Below, piece by piece: positions 7,707 to 17,757 of a stretch of DNA of 64,000 nucleotides. How positions within the stretch are numbered: the first letter of the stretch is position 1; the number at the start of each line of letters is the position of its first letter. The stretch comes from Variovorax boronicumulans (lineage in GTDB: Bacteria; Pseudomonadota; Gammaproteobacteria; Burkholderiales; Burkholderiaceae_C), in NCBI RefSeq assembly GCF_029892485.1, contig NZ_JARXVG010000004.1, forward strand, positions 1-64,000, read 5' to 3'. The translations under genes were made by a program, and so were the position numbers. The notes beneath the pieces were generated by a model, which was not told the DNA's origin, ran no database searches, and saw only the letters and a program-made list of their open reading frames with translations.

Positions 7707-9161
7707 ATGAGCAGCAGCAACAAGAACTCATTCGTCGACCGCTTCGGTCTCTGGTCCGACGACCAGCATGCACAGGCGCGCGAGCTGGTGCGCCGCATCG
7801 ACAGCGGCGAGGTCGACCTCGTGCGCTTCGCCTGGCCCGACCAGCACGGCATCCTGCGCGGCAAGACGCTGGTTGCCACCGAGGCGCGCTCGGCGCTGTG
7901 GGAGGGCGTGAACCTCACCTCCACGCTGCTGGCCAAGGACACCTCGCACAAGACCGTGTTCCCGGTCTTCACCACCAACGGCGGCTTCGCCATCGAGGGC
8001 TTGCAGGGCGGCGCGGACTTCACCATCGTGGCCGACCCCGCCACCTTCAAGGTGCTGCCGTGGGCGCCGCGCACCGGCTGGATCCTGTGCGACGCCTACA
8101 TGGCCGACGGCAAGCCTTGCCCCTTCGCGACGCGGCAGATCCTTCAACGGGCGGTGCGGCAGCTCGACGAACTGGGGCTCGACTTCATCGCCGGCCTCGA
8201 GGTGGAGTTCCACGTCTTCAAGCTCGAGGATGCGCGCATGGGCCTGGCCGATTCGGGCCAGCCCGGCGAGCCGCCGCGCGTGTCGCTGCTCTCGCACGGC
8301 CACCAGTACCTGACCGAGCTGCGCTACGACCGCGTCGACGGGCTGATGGAGCTGCTGCGCTCGAACCTCATCGCGCTCGGCCTGCCGCTGCGCTCGCTCG
8401 AGATCGAATTCGGCCCGAGCCAGTTCGAGCTGACCTTCGGCCCCACGGCCGGCGTGATGCCCGCCGACACCATGGTGCTGCTGCGTAGCGCGATCAAGCA
8501 GATCTGCCAGCGCAACGGGTTGCACGCCAGCTTCATGTGCCGGCCGAAGATCCCGAACGTGATGTCCAGCGGCTGGCACCTGCACCAATCGCTGCGGCGC
8601 AAGAGCGATGGCGTGAATGCGTTCATGCCCGACGCCGAAGGCCAGGACCTGAGCGAGATCGGCATGCACTACCTGGGCGGCCTGAAGGCGCACGCCTGCG
8701 GTGCTGCCGCGCTTGCGAGCCCGACGATCAACGGCTACCGGCGCTATCGTCCCTTCTCGCTCGCGCCCGACCGCGCGATCTGGGCAAAGGACAACCGGGG
8801 CGCGATGCTGCGCGTGCTCGGCGGCGTGGGCCAGAGCGCCTCGCGCATCGAGAACCGCGTGGGCGAGCCGACGGCCAATCCGTACCTGTACCTCGCATCG
8901 CAGCTGTTCTCGGGCCTCGACGGCATCCGCCACAAGACGGACCCCGGACCCTCGGCCGATGCGCCGTATGAAACGCCGGCCGAACACCTGCCGCGTTCGC
9001 TCGGCGACGCCCTCGCGTGCCTGCGCCGCGACGAGATGCTCAACACGCAGATGGGCAAGGTCTTCATCGACTACCTCTGCCACATCAAGGAAGCGGAAAT
9101 CGCCCGCTTCAACCTCGAAGTCAGCGAGTGGGAACACCGCGAGTACTTCGACATGTTTTGA
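7707..9161 (+). CDS. Glutamine-synthetase-like gamma-glutamylamide ligase
   Basis: The 484-residue protein is a GS superfamily member with an N-terminal beta-grasp part (about 20-130) and the C-terminal catalytic kinase-like barrel (GLEVEFHVF for metal binding, a GWHLHQSL segment, RAIWAKDN and RIENRVGEPTANPY near the C-terminus). It is of the GlnT/PuuA/IpuC type rather than housekeeping GlnA. Such enzymes join glutamate to amines using ATP. The placement between a Rieske oxygenase and a ferredoxin recalls aniline degradation (AtdA1/TdnQ gamma-glutamylanilide synthase) and suggests that an amine substrate is glutamylated before or after oxidation. That role is inference. Confidence 0.85.
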   Translation: MSSSNKNSFVDRFGLWSDDQHAQARELVRRIDSGEVDLVRFAWPDQHGILRGKTLVATEARSALWEGVNLTSTLLAKDTSHKTVFPVFTTNGGFAIEGLQGGADFTIVADPATFKVLPWAPRTGWILCDAYMADGKPCPFATRQILQRAVRQLDELGLDFIAGLEVEFHVFKLEDARMGLADSGQPGEPPRVSLLSHGHQYLTELRYDRVDGLMELLRSNLIALGLPLRSLEIEFGPSQFELTFGPTAGVMPADTMVLLRSAIKQICQRNGLHASFMCRPKIPNVMSSGWHLHQSLRRKSDGVNAFMPDAEGQDLSEIGMHYLGGLKAHACGAAALASPTINGYRRYRPFSLAPDRAIWAKDNRGAMLRVLGGVGQSASRIENRVGEPTANPYLYLASQLFSGLDGIRHKTDPGPSADAPYETPAEHLPRSLGDALACLRRDEMLNTQMGKVFIDYLCHIKEAEIARFNLEVSEWEHREYFDMF

Positions 9162-9166
9162 ACCCC

Positions 9167-9490
9167 ATGCCCACGATCCACTACATCCTCAAGGACGGCA
9201 CCACGCGCGCGGTCGACGCCAAGGTCGGCGCCAGCGTCATGGAAACCGCCATCCGCGGCAACGTGCGCGGCATCGATGCCGAATGCGGCGGCTGCTGCTC
9301 CTGCGCCACCTGCCACGTCTACGTGGACGAGGCCTTCGCCGGCCTGCTGCCGCCGCCCGACGACATGGAAAGCGCCTTGCTGGAGGCCGTCGCGTCCGAG
9401 CGGCAATCCAATTCGCGGCTGAGCTGCCAGCTCAACGTGACAGCCGCCCTCGATGGCCTGAGGGTGCGCGTTCCTGAGTCACAGGTCTGA
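9167..9490 (+). CDS. [2Fe-2S] ferredoxin, adrenodoxin/putidaredoxin type
   Basis: This 107-residue ferredoxin has ligands C40-x5-C46-x2-C49-x37-C87, the spacing of the vertebrate/putidaredoxin type. Extra cysteines C43 and C44 lie inside the loop, which is unusual. It is the likely electron carrier to the Rieske oxygenase upstream. No ferredoxin reductase gene is nearby, so a reductase encoded elsewhere must serve it. It starts six bases after the GS-like stop codon. Confidence 0.9.
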   Translation: MPTIHYILKDGTTRAVDAKVGASVMETAIRGNVRGIDAECGGCCSCATCHVYVDEAFAGLLPPPDDMESALLEAVASERQSNSRLSCQLNVTAALDGLRVRVPESQV

Positions 9491-9542
9491 CGCACACTCG
9501 CCCGCTCCGCATCCATCCATTCCACCTGAAAGGCGTTTTTTC

Positions 9543-10742
9543 ATGACGACGATGACGAAGAGAACCGTTCTCTCGACCCTCCTGCTCGCCGGCTTCGGCA
9601 TGCTGGGCACCGTGGCCGCGCACGCTGCCGACGAGCCGCTGCGCATCGGCCTCATTGCCACCTATTCCGGCCCCTACGCCGACTACGGCCGCCAGTTCGA
9701 CGCAGGCATCGCGCTGTACCTCAAGGAGCACGGCGGCAAGGTGGGCGGGCGCACCGTCGAGATCATCAAGAAAGACACCGCCGGCCCCGCGCCCGATGCC
9801 GCCAAGCGCATCGCGCAGGAGCTGGTCGTGCGCGACAAGGTGAGCATCCTCACTGGCCTGGACTTCAGCCCCAACGCCTACGCCGTGGGCGCCATCGCCA
9901 CGCAGGCCAAGATTCCGACCATCGTCATGAACGCGGCCTCGTCGGCCATCACCAACAGCTCGCCCTACATCGCGCGGCTGTCGTTCACCGTGCAGCAGGT
10001 CACCGACCCGATGGCGCGCTTCATGCTCAAGGAGGGCATCAAGGACGCCTACACCGTGGTCGCCGACTACGCCTCGGGCGTGGATGCCGAAACCGCCTTC
10101 AAGAAGACCTTCACCACCGGCGGCGGCAAGGTCTCGGGCGAGGTGCGCACGCCGATGAACAACCCCGACTTCTCGGCCTACGTGCAGCGCATCAAGGACG
10201 CCAAGCCCCAGGCCGTGTTCTTCTTCTTCCCCTCGGGCGTGATGCCGCCTGCCTTCCTCAAGGTGTGGAAGGAGCGCGGCATGGAGCAGGCCGGCATCAA
10301 GCTCTACGCCACCGGCGAAGCCACCGACGACAGCTACCTGGACGCCACCGGCGACGTGGCGTTGGGCCTGGTCACCAGCCACCACTACTCGTTTGCGCAC
10401 AACTCGCCGAAGAACCAGAAGTTCGTGAAGGACTTCGCCGCCGACAACGGCGCCAAGCTGCGCCCCAGCTACTTCGCCGTGACCGCCTACGACGCCATGG
10501 CCGCCATCGACCTCACGCTGCAAAAAACCAAGGGCGACGCCAGCGGCGACAAGTTCATGGATGCGCTGCGCGGCCTGCGCTTCGAGAGCCCGCGCGGCCC
10601 GATCGAGGTGGACCCGCTCACGCGCGACATCGTGCAGACCGTCTACATCCGCAAGACCGAACGCGTGAACGGCCAGCTGGTGAACGTGGAGTTCGACAAG
10701 TTCGACCGCGTGAAAGACCCGGCCAAGGAAAGCTCGAACTAA
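9543..10742 (+). CDS. Branched-chain amino acid-type ABC transporter, substrate-binding protein
   Basis: The 399-residue protein has a signal peptide (KRTVLSTLLLAGFGMLGTVAAHA) and a Peripla_BP_6/LivK fold starting EPLRIGLIATYSGPYADYG. Members bind amino acids, amides, aromatic acids or related compounds in the periplasm. Directly following genes encode both permeases and both ATPases of the same transporter, and the oxygenase genes precede it by 52 bp. It probably delivers the substrate of the Rieske/GS pathway. Confidence 0.92.
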   Translation: MTTMTKRTVLSTLLLAGFGMLGTVAAHAADEPLRIGLIATYSGPYADYGRQFDAGIALYLKEHGGKVGGRTVEIIKKDTAGPAPDAAKRIAQELVVRDKVSILTGLDFSPNAYAVGAIATQAKIPTIVMNAASSAITNSSPYIARLSFTVQQVTDPMARFMLKEGIKDAYTVVADYASGVDAETAFKKTFTTGGGKVSGEVRTPMNNPDFSAYVQRIKDAKPQAVFFFFPSGVMPPAFLKVWKERGMEQAGIKLYATGEATDDSYLDATGDVALGLVTSHHYSFAHNSPKNQKFVKDFAADNGAKLRPSYFAVTAYDAMAAIDLTLQKTKGDASGDKFMDALRGLRFESPRGPIEVDPLTRDIVQTVYIRKTERVNGQLVNVEFDKFDRVKDPAKESSN

Positions 10743-10784
10743 GCCCGCACGTCAGCAAGCAGCGCAGCCAGCAACAGGAGGCCC

Positions 10785-11645
10785 ATGGGCATCGTGATCT
10801 TCGACGGGGTGGCCTACGGCATGCTCCTGTTCCTCATCGGCGTGGGCCTGTCCATCACGATGGGGCTGATGAATTTCGTCAACCTCGCGCACGGCAGTTT
10901 CGCGATGGTGGGCGGCTATGCGGCGAGCCTGCTGATGAACCACTGGGGGCTCGGCTTCGGGCTATCCCTCGCGGCGGCCTTCGTGTCCGCGGCGCTGGTG
11001 GGCGCGGTGCTGGAGCTCGTGTTCTACCGGCGGCTGTACCGCGCGCATCCGCTGGACCAGGTGCTGCTGTCCATCGGCGTGGTGTTCGTGTCTATTGCAG
11101 CGTTCACCTACTTCTTCGGGCCGACGATGCAGCCGTTCACGCTGCCGCCGGCGCTCGACGGACAGGTGGCCATCGGCGGGCTCGAAGTGGGCCGCTACCG
11201 GCTTTTCCTGATCGTCTGCGGCGTGGCCGTGTTGGCCGCGCTGCTGCTGGTGCTGGGCAAGACGCGCTACGGCGCGATGGTGCGCGCGGCGGTGGACAAC
11301 CAGCGCGTGGCGGGCGGCACCGGCATCCATGTGCAGCGCCTGTTTTTTCTCACCTTCTCGCTGGGCTGCGGCCTTGCGGGGCTGGGCGGCGCGCTGAGCC
11401 TGGGCATGCTGGGACTGGAGCCTTCGTTCCCGCTCAAGTACCTCGTCTACTTTCTGATGGTGGTGTGCGTGGGCGGTGCGGGCACCGCCACCGGGCCGTT
11501 CATTGCGGCGCTGCTGGTGGGCATCGTCGATGTGGCGGGCAAGTACTACTGGCCTGAAGCGGGCGCCTTTCTCATCTACGTCTTCATGGTCGTCATGCTG
11601 CTGGTGCGGCCGAACGGGATTGTTGCGAAGAAGGGGCTCGCATGA
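10785..11645 (+). CDS. livH: LivH-type ABC permease
   Basis: The 286-residue polytopic protein belongs to the branched-chain amino acid permease family (BPD_transp_2), with about eight hydrophobic segments and the conserved MNFVNLAHGSFAMVGGY region near the N-terminus. AGGAGG precedes the ATG. It forms the membrane channel with LivM (11956-12918). The gap to livM is occupied by a REPIN-like element, unlike the overlapping junctions elsewhere in this operon. Confidence 0.92.
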   Translation: MGIVIFDGVAYGMLLFLIGVGLSITMGLMNFVNLAHGSFAMVGGYAASLLMNHWGLGFGLSLAAAFVSAALVGAVLELVFYRRLYRAHPLDQVLLSIGVVFVSIAAFTYFFGPTMQPFTLPPALDGQVAIGGLEVGRYRLFLIVCGVAVLAALLLVLGKTRYGAMVRAAVDNQRVAGGTGIHVQRLFFLTFSLGCGLAGLGGALSLGMLGLEPSFPLKYLVYFLMVVCVGGAGTATGPFIAALLVGIVDVAGKYYWPEAGAFLIYVFMVVMLLVRPNGIVAKKGLA

Positions 11646-11658
11646 AGCACCGCTTGCG

Positions 11659-11920
11659 TTGTTCAGGGCGGGCTCACGCCGACGGGGTGCCTTGCTCCGC
11701 GAATGTCCCCCGCCCTTCGGGCTCCTCCTTGATTTCGCTGCGCAAGGCACCCCATCGGCGTGAGCGTTGCAAGCAGCGGTGGTTGATCGCTCGGTCACCA
11801 GCGGCGTGCCCCGGTGCACAGGGCGTCGGGTGCTCCCCGCAGCGAAATAAAGGAGGAGCCGAAGGCGGGGGACATTCGCGGAGGGGAGCACCCGGCGGCC
11901 TGTGCACGCGCCCTGAACAA
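11659..11920. repeat. REPIN/MITE-like element, copy 1
   Basis: The element is bounded by a perfect 12-bp inverted repeat (TTGTTCAGGGCG and its complement). Inside are two palindromic arms, 11672-11765 (ends GCTCACGCCGA / TCGGCGTGAGC with GGGGTGCCTTG / CAAGGCACCCC) and 11814-11907 (GTGCACAGG / CCTGTGCAC). The arm cores are inverted copies of each other (CTCCGCGAATGTCCCCCGCC versus GGCGGGGGACATTCGCGGAG). A related copy is at 19001-19262. It lies in the livH-livM gap; open frames through it are not genes. No flanking target duplication is evident. Confidence 0.85.
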
Positions 11921-11955
11921 CAGCGCCGAACACAACAGCAAGAAGGTCAAAAAGC

Positions 11956-12918
11956 ATGAAGCCCGTGACGATGACCCCCACGCGCCTGCGCATCGCCGAG
12001 ATCGCTTTCTGGCTTGCACTCGCATCGAGCTTCTTCCTGCTCCCAGACAAGCTCACGCTGATGAGCCAGATCATGATCTTCGGCCTGTTCGCCGTGTCGC
12101 TTGACATGGCACTCGGCTACGCGGGCATCCTCACCGTCGGCCATGCCGCCTTCTTCGGCGCGGGCGCCTACGCGGCGGGCCTGCTCGCCAAGTACGGCTG
12201 GAGCGAGCCCTTCACCGGCCTCGTGTTCGCGCTGGTCGTGAGCGGCCTGCTCGGCTACGTGCTCAGCTACCTCGTGGTGCGCGGCGCCGACCTCACGCGG
12301 CTGATGATCACCATCGGCGTGTGCGTGCTGCTGTACGAACTGGCCAACCGGCTCTCGGGCATCACGGGCGGCACCGACGGGCTGCAGGGCGTCGTCATCG
12401 CGCCGGTGCTCGGCTTCTTCGACTTCGACCTCTACGGCAAGACCGCTTTTTGCTATGCCTTCGGCGTGGTGCTCGCGATGTTCCTGCTCGTGCGGTTGGT
12501 GCTGCGCTCGCCGTTCGGGCTGACGCTGCGCGGCATCCACGACAGCCGCAAGCGCATGACCGCCATCGGCTCACCGGTCGAGGCGCGCCTGCGCATGGCC
12601 TATGCGTTCTCGGCCGCGGTGGCCGGCGTGGCGGGCGCGCTGCTCGCGCAGACCACGCAGTTCGTCGGCATCGAATCGATCGGCTTCAACCGCTCGGCCG
12701 AGGTGCTGATCATCCTGGTGCTCGGCGGCACCGGGCGCCTGTACGGCGGGATGATTGGCGCCATCGTCTACATGCTGGTGCACGATGGGTTCGCGGACAT
12801 GAACCCGCAGTACTGGATGTTCTGGCTCGGCATCTTCCTGATCGCGGCTGTGATGCTGGGGCGCGGCGGGATCATGGGCGCGCTGTCGCGCTTCGTGCGA
12901 ATGGGGAAGGCACGATGA
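11956..12918 (+). CDS. livM: LivM-type ABC permease
   Basis: The 320-residue polytopic protein is the second permease of the Liv-type importer, with GYAGILTVGHAAFFGAGAY marking the LivM branch of BPD_transp_2. Its stop overlaps the livG start by four bases (ATGA), showing tight translational coupling. It starts 36 bp after the REPIN-like element, whose insertion may have separated it from livH. Confidence 0.92.
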   Translation: MKPVTMTPTRLRIAEIAFWLALASSFFLLPDKLTLMSQIMIFGLFAVSLDMALGYAGILTVGHAAFFGAGAYAAGLLAKYGWSEPFTGLVFALVVSGLLGYVLSYLVVRGADLTRLMITIGVCVLLYELANRLSGITGGTDGLQGVVIAPVLGFFDFDLYGKTAFCYAFGVVLAMFLLVRLVLRSPFGLTLRGIHDSRKRMTAIGSPVEARLRMAYAFSAAVAGVAGALLAQTTQFVGIESIGFNRSAEVLIILVLGGTGRLYGGMIGAIVYMLVHDGFADMNPQYWMFWLGIFLIAAVMLGRGGIMGALSRFVRMGKAR

Positions 12919-13668
12919 GCTCCACCCATACCCTGCGCACCCGCGATCTGGGCATCCGCTTCGGCGCCTTCCAGGCGGTGAGCGAGGTGAACCTCTCGCT
13001 CGAACCCGGCGCGCGCCAGGCGCTGATCGGGCCCAACGGCGCGGGCAAGACCACGCTCATCAACCTGCTCACCGGCGTGTTCAAGCCCACGAGCGGATCG
13101 ATCCATATGGGCGGGCGCGACATCACGCGCCTCTCGGGCGACAAGCGCGCCCGCATGGGACTGGCGCGCACCTTCCAGATCAACACGCTGTTCCCAAGTC
13201 TCACGCCGCTGCTGTCGGTGGTGCTGGCGATCAGCGAGCGCGAAGGGCTGGGTGCCACCTGGTGGCGGCCGCTCAAGGGTTGCACCGCGGTGTTCGACGA
13301 GGCCCATGCGCTGCTCGCCAAGCTGAAGCTCGACAGCCTCGCCGACGTGCCGGTCTCCGAACTGGCCTATGGCAAGCAGCGGCTGCTGGAGATCGCGCTC
13401 GCGCTCGCGGCCAAGCCCCGCATCCTCTTGCTCGACGAACCCGCGGCCGGCGTGCCCGAAGGCGAAAGCGGCGAGCTCTTCGAAGCCATCGCGGCATTGC
13501 CCGACGACATCAGCGTGCTCTTCATCGAGCACGACATGAAGCTCGTGTTCCGGTTTTCGCGCCGCATCTCGGTGCTGGTGGGCGGGCGCATCCTCACCGA
13601 GGGCACGCCCGCCGAAATCGGTGCCGATCCGCGCGTGCGCGAGGTTTACCTTGGAAGCTCCCACCACC

Positions 13669-13676
<8 letters not shown>
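12915..13676 (+). CDS. livG: LivG-type ABC transporter ATPase
   Basis: The 253-residue ATPase has Walker A GPNGAGKTT (39-47), an ABC signature region degenerated to ELAYGKQRLLEIALAL, and Walker B ILLLDEPAAG with the LivG-type VPEGES follow-on. It energises the LivHM pair with LivF. The start overlaps the livM stop (ATGA), which excludes the longer upstream frame. Confidence 0.92.
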
Positions 13677-14391
<715 letters not shown>

Positions 14392-14406
14392 ACGACCGGC
14401 TCGGCG

Positions 14407-14772
14407 TCAGGCCACGGTCTCCTGCTTCAACCGCTTCGCGCAGACCGTGAACCGCCATGCGGCCAGGCACGCCGCCACGAAGCTCAGGGCCCACGAGATG
14501 CAGAGGTACGCATACATGAGGAAGGCCAGCCCGATCTGCAGTACCGATTTCAGGAACGAGGTGCCCTCGCCGACGATGTAGAACTCCGCGAGCGCGTGCA
14601 CGCCCCACCACACCCCCAGCGGCAGCGCCGCCACGCACAGGCCGTAGGCAAGGCTGGCAGCCAGCGGACCCATGCGCCCCTGCGCCACGGCCCGGTGGAC
14701 GACCTGATAGAGGACGACGCTCAGCACCACGGGGGCGGCCAGGCCGAAGGAGATGCAGAAGTCGAGGACCAT
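14407..14772 (-). CDS. Unknown small membrane protein
   Basis: The 121-residue product has three or four hydrophobic segments (about 6-25, 37-60, 80-105) and no family I recognise. It is convergent with livF, 15 bp apart, and is followed upstream by an unrelated binding-protein gene 75 bp away in the same orientation. Base use is typical of its neighbours. Confidence 0.65.
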   Translation of the reverse strand: MVLDFCISFGLAAPVVLSVVLYQVVHRAVAQGRMGPLAASLAYGLCVAALPLGVWWGVHALAEFYIVGEGTSFLKSVLQIGLAFLMYAYLCISWALSFVAACLAAWRFTVCAKRLKQETVA

Positions 14773-14847
14773 GCCTGCACTGTAAGGTCGCGCCTCCCGT
14801 AAGCGACCCCGCGTCCACCGAAGTACCGATGGACGCTACCGCGCAGC

Positions 14848-16005
14848 TCAGCTCAGCATCTGCCCGCGGCTGCCGATCACGGCCACGTCCACGAAGTGCC
14901 CGCCTTCGCGGTTCGTGCGGCCGTAGTTGATCTTCAACCCACCCAGGTCGAAGTTCTCGATGCTGGCCAGGCCCGCCATCACCGAGGCGCGCGTGGGCGA
15001 ACCACCGGCGCGGCGCAGGCCCTCGGCGAGCACGGCGGCATTGATGTAGCCCTCCAGGCTGGTGAGCGAGAAGTCCTTGGTGCCGTTGGCCACCATGTCG
15101 GCCTGGTAGCGGCGCACGATCTCGAACTTGGTCGAGTACGGCGAGGGCACCACGATCACGAAGCCCAGCCCGCGCGCCAGGTCGCCCATGGCCGCCAGCG
15201 CGCTCGCGGTGATCGAAAGGCCGTAGGCCGAGCTCGTGCCGCCGGCGTCGCGCAGCGCCTTCATGAAGACCGGCGCCGTGCCGGCCAGGCCGATGATGAT
15301 GACCTGCGGCTTGGCCTTGGCGATGGCCTCGGCCGCGGGGCCGACCTCCATGCTGGTGGTGTTGGGCGTGGTCGCAATCACCGCCGGCTCCAGCTTGGCC
15401 TTGGCGAGCGCCGTCTTGAACGCCGCCAGCACCGACTGGCCCAGCGGATCGTTCGAATGCACGAGGCCGATGCGGCTCTGGCCCAGCACGGCCGCCGTGG
15501 TCACCAGTTTCTCGACTTCCTGGTCGTAGTTCACGCGCACCCAGAAGGTGTTGGGCGCGGTCTTCTTGCGCAGCGCGACCGTGCCGGTGATCGGGCCGAC
15601 CACGGCCATGCCGGGCACGGCGTCCATCACTTCCGAGGTCTGGCGGGTGCCCAGCGGGTGCAGCAGCGCGAGCACCGAGCTGTCCTTCTCGAAGGCCAGC
15701 GCGTTGGCCTTGGCCACATCGGGCTTGAAGGTGTCGTCGGCCATGACCAGCTCGACCTTGGTGCCGTTGAGGCCGCCCGACTTGTTCAGCGCGTTGAAGA
15801 ACGCGCTCGATCCCTGGAAAAGCCCCTGCCCGTTGGCCTTCTCGACGCTGCTGTTGTCGAAGGTGGTCCCGATGCGGATCGGCTTGCCCTGCGCGAAGGC
15901 CGGCATGCCCAGGCCCGCGGCGGCGGTGGCGGCCAGGCCGGTCAGCACACGGCGACGGCTGGGGGTGGGCGGCGCCAGGGGCACGCGCTGCGCGGGAACG
16001 GTCAT
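14848..16005 (-). CDS. Orphan LivK-type ABC substrate-binding protein
   Basis: The 385-residue protein has a Tat-like signal (SRRRVLTGLAATAAAGLGMPAFA) and a Peripla_BP_6 fold (PIRIGTTFDNSSVEKANGQG). It is of the type used for urea, amides or aromatic acids. Unlike the protein at 9543 it has no transporter genes beside it, so it may share the LivHMGF components nearby or a distant set. The start at 16005 places the Tat motif correctly; an upstream ATG at 16041 is less likely. A perfect dyad at 16040-16058 lies in its promoter. Confidence 0.88.
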   Translation of the reverse strand: MTVPAQRVPLAPPTPSRRRVLTGLAATAAAGLGMPAFAQGKPIRIGTTFDNSSVEKANGQGLFQGSSAFFNALNKSGGLNGTKVELVMADDTFKPDVAKANALAFEKDSSVLALLHPLGTRQTSEVMDAVPGMAVVGPITGTVALRKKTAPNTFWVRVNYDQEVEKLVTTAAVLGQSRIGLVHSNDPLGQSVLAAFKTALAKAKLEPAVIATTPNTTSMEVGPAAEAIAKAKPQVIIIGLAGTAPVFMKALRDAGGTSSAYGLSITASALAAMGDLARGLGFVIVVPSPYSTKFEIVRRYQADMVANGTKDFSLTSLEGYINAAVLAEGLRRAGGSPTRASVMAGLASIENFDLGGLKINYGRTNREGGHFVDVAVIGSRGQMLS

Positions 16006-16039
16006 GGTCAGGGACTCCAGAATTCGGTGACAAAAATAC

Positions 16040-16058
16040 ACATTTCAATCAGAAATGT
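16040..16058. promoter_or_regulatory. Dyad ACATTTC-N5-GAAATGT upstream of the orphan binding protein
   Basis: A perfect 7-bp inverted repeat with a five-base spacer lies 35 bp upstream of the start codon of the gene at 14848-16005, in an AT-rich patch. It is a candidate operator; no regulator gene is adjacent. Confidence 0.4.
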
Positions 16059-16111
16059 AACGTACGTCGCCGATCCGGAGATGACAGCCGGCCCCGTCGG
16101 CCGGCAAGGGG

Positions 16112-17689
16112 TTACAGCAGTTCTTCGCCCACGATGGGCAGCAGCAGCCAGTTCTTGAAGCGCAGCCAGAGGAATTCGCCGGGTTCGTCCTCGTGAACGA
16201 TGTCGCCGCCGGCATCGTCGTATTCGAGCCACTGCACGCGCCGGCCGTTGGGTGCCAGACGCAACCGGTAGCCCAGGTTGATGCGCTGGTTGTTCATGAG
16301 CTTGTTGTAGTCGCCCACGAGTTCGGGGCTGTCGATCACGAGGCCCACTTCCGTGTTGACTGCCGCCGAGCGGTGATCGAGGTTCATCGAGCCGACGAAG
16401 AAGCGCTCGTCATCGATCACCGCGAGTTTGGCGTGCAACCGGCTGATCGTCTTTCCGAAGTCGCCGAACTGCCCCGAGCGCGCGGAGAGCATGGGCGCGA
16501 TCTCGTAGATGGTCACACCGATCTTCAGCATGTCGGCGCGGTAGCGCTCGTAGCCCGCATAAGCCAGCGGCTCGTCCGTGGCGCCCAGCGAGTTGGTGAT
16601 CACGGTGATGCGGCCACCGCTCTCGATGGCCTTCTTCATCATCGCCATGCCGCGCGTGCCCGGAATGAAATACGGCGAGCCGATCTTGACCTCGCGCCTG
16701 GCCGAGTTGATGACGCTCAGCGCACCCTCGGTCACGCTGCCTGCATAGGCCTCGTCGGCCTTGCGCGTGATCTTCTCGGGGTCGTCCACGAACAGCGTGC
16801 CCAGCGCCCAGTAACGGTCGATCTTGCCGGTGATCAGCTGCTCGCCGACCGGCGACTTGTTCAGCACGTCGCGCGGACGGATCGGCACGTCGGGCACGGC
16901 CGTGCGCACGATCTCGTCGAAGCGGCGCTGCGCGGCCTCGGGCGTCGAGCGCAGCGGCGCGATGCGCTCGATGGGCCAGGTGTGCGAACTGTTCCAGTAG
17001 CGATCGAAGCCTTCGGACATCTGCCGCACGACCGGGCCGCTGGAGATCACATCCATGTCGATGAAGTTCGCGGCGGTGCTGCGCATGAAGTACTCGTTGC
17101 CGATGTTGCGCCCGCCCGAGACCGCGAAGCTGTTGTCCGCGATCAGCATCTTGTTGTGCATGCGGTGGTTGATGCGGCCGAAATCGGTGAGGGAGAACAG
17201 GAGCCGCGTGGTCAGCGAGTTCGCGCGCGACGGCAGCGGATTGAAGAGCCGCACCTCGACGTTCGGAAAGGCCGAGAAGGAACTGAACACCTCGTCCTCG
17301 CCGGCCGTGTAGAGGTCGTCCACCAGGAGGCGCACCCGCACGCCGCGCGCCGCCGCCTCGCGCAGCTCCTTCAGGAACAGCAGGCCCACGTCGTCCTTCT
17401 GGATCAGGTAGTACTGCACGTCGAGCGATTTCTCGGCGTGGCGCGCGAGCGAGATGCGCGCATCGAACGCGAAGGCCGCCTCGGGCAGCAGCCGGAAGCC
17501 CGAGAGCGCGGTGGAGTTGCCCGGCACGTCCTTGGCCGCGAGCTGGGCGAGTTCGGTCTGCGCCACGTCTGTAAAGGCCGTGACCGGCGCACGCGGCTCC
17601 GGCGGCGGCAGGCTGACGCAACCGGTCAGCCATGCAGCTGCCAGCACTGCGGCAAGGGCGGTGAAACTGCGGACGAGGGAGGCGCGCAT
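16112..17689 (-). CDS. Phospholipase D family lipoprotein, cardiolipin-synthase-like
   Basis: The 525-residue protein starts with a lipoprotein signal (lipobox LTGC, C24) and carries two HKD phosphodiesterase motifs: H178-N-K180-x4-D185 with GGRNIGNEY, and RLHAKLAVIDD with GSMNLDHRS in the C-terminal half. This matches the ClsC/YmdC-like group, which joins phospholipids to cardiolipin, though other phosphatidyl transfer or hydrolysis is possible. The lipobox puts it at the envelope. A GC-rich hairpin without a T run lies just past the stop (16087-16105). It diverges from the SpmAB-like gene. Confidence 0.88.
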   Translation of the reverse strand: MRASLVRSFTALAAVLAAAWLTGCVSLPPPEPRAPVTAFTDVAQTELAQLAAKDVPGNSTALSGFRLLPEAAFAFDARISLARHAEKSLDVQYYLIQKDDVGLLFLKELREAAARGVRVRLLVDDLYTAGEDEVFSSFSAFPNVEVRLFNPLPSRANSLTTRLLFSLTDFGRINHRMHNKMLIADNSFAVSGGRNIGNEYFMRSTAANFIDMDVISSGPVVRQMSEGFDRYWNSSHTWPIERIAPLRSTPEAAQRRFDEIVRTAVPDVPIRPRDVLNKSPVGEQLITGKIDRYWALGTLFVDDPEKITRKADEAYAGSVTEGALSVINSARREVKIGSPYFIPGTRGMAMMKKAIESGGRITVITNSLGATDEPLAYAGYERYRADMLKIGVTIYEIAPMLSARSGQFGDFGKTISRLHAKLAVIDDERFFVGSMNLDHRSAAVNTEVGLVIDSPELVGDYNKLMNNQRINLGYRLRLAPNGRRVQWLEYDDAGGDIVHEDEPGEFLWLRFKNWLLLPIVGEELL

Positions 17690-17757
17690 GGCCCGAACTG
17701 TAGCGCGGGGCGCGCATGCACGCAGCCCTATGATCGCGCCGACAAAAGGAAAAAAGC

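Noticed and set aside
11674..11907. Minus-strand frame through the same element
   Set aside because: A mirror of the same repeat, with no ribosome site.
11642..11959. Open frame starting at the livH stop and running through the REPIN-like element (about 105 residues)
   Set aside because: Its sequence is the palindromic repeat itself and recurs at 19.0 kb; the composition is Arg/Pro/Ser-rich and both strands are open, as expected from an inverted repeat.
16087..16105. GC-rich hairpin after the phospholipase D-like gene as a terminator
   Set aside because: It lacks a T run, so I cannot support it as an intrinsic terminator.
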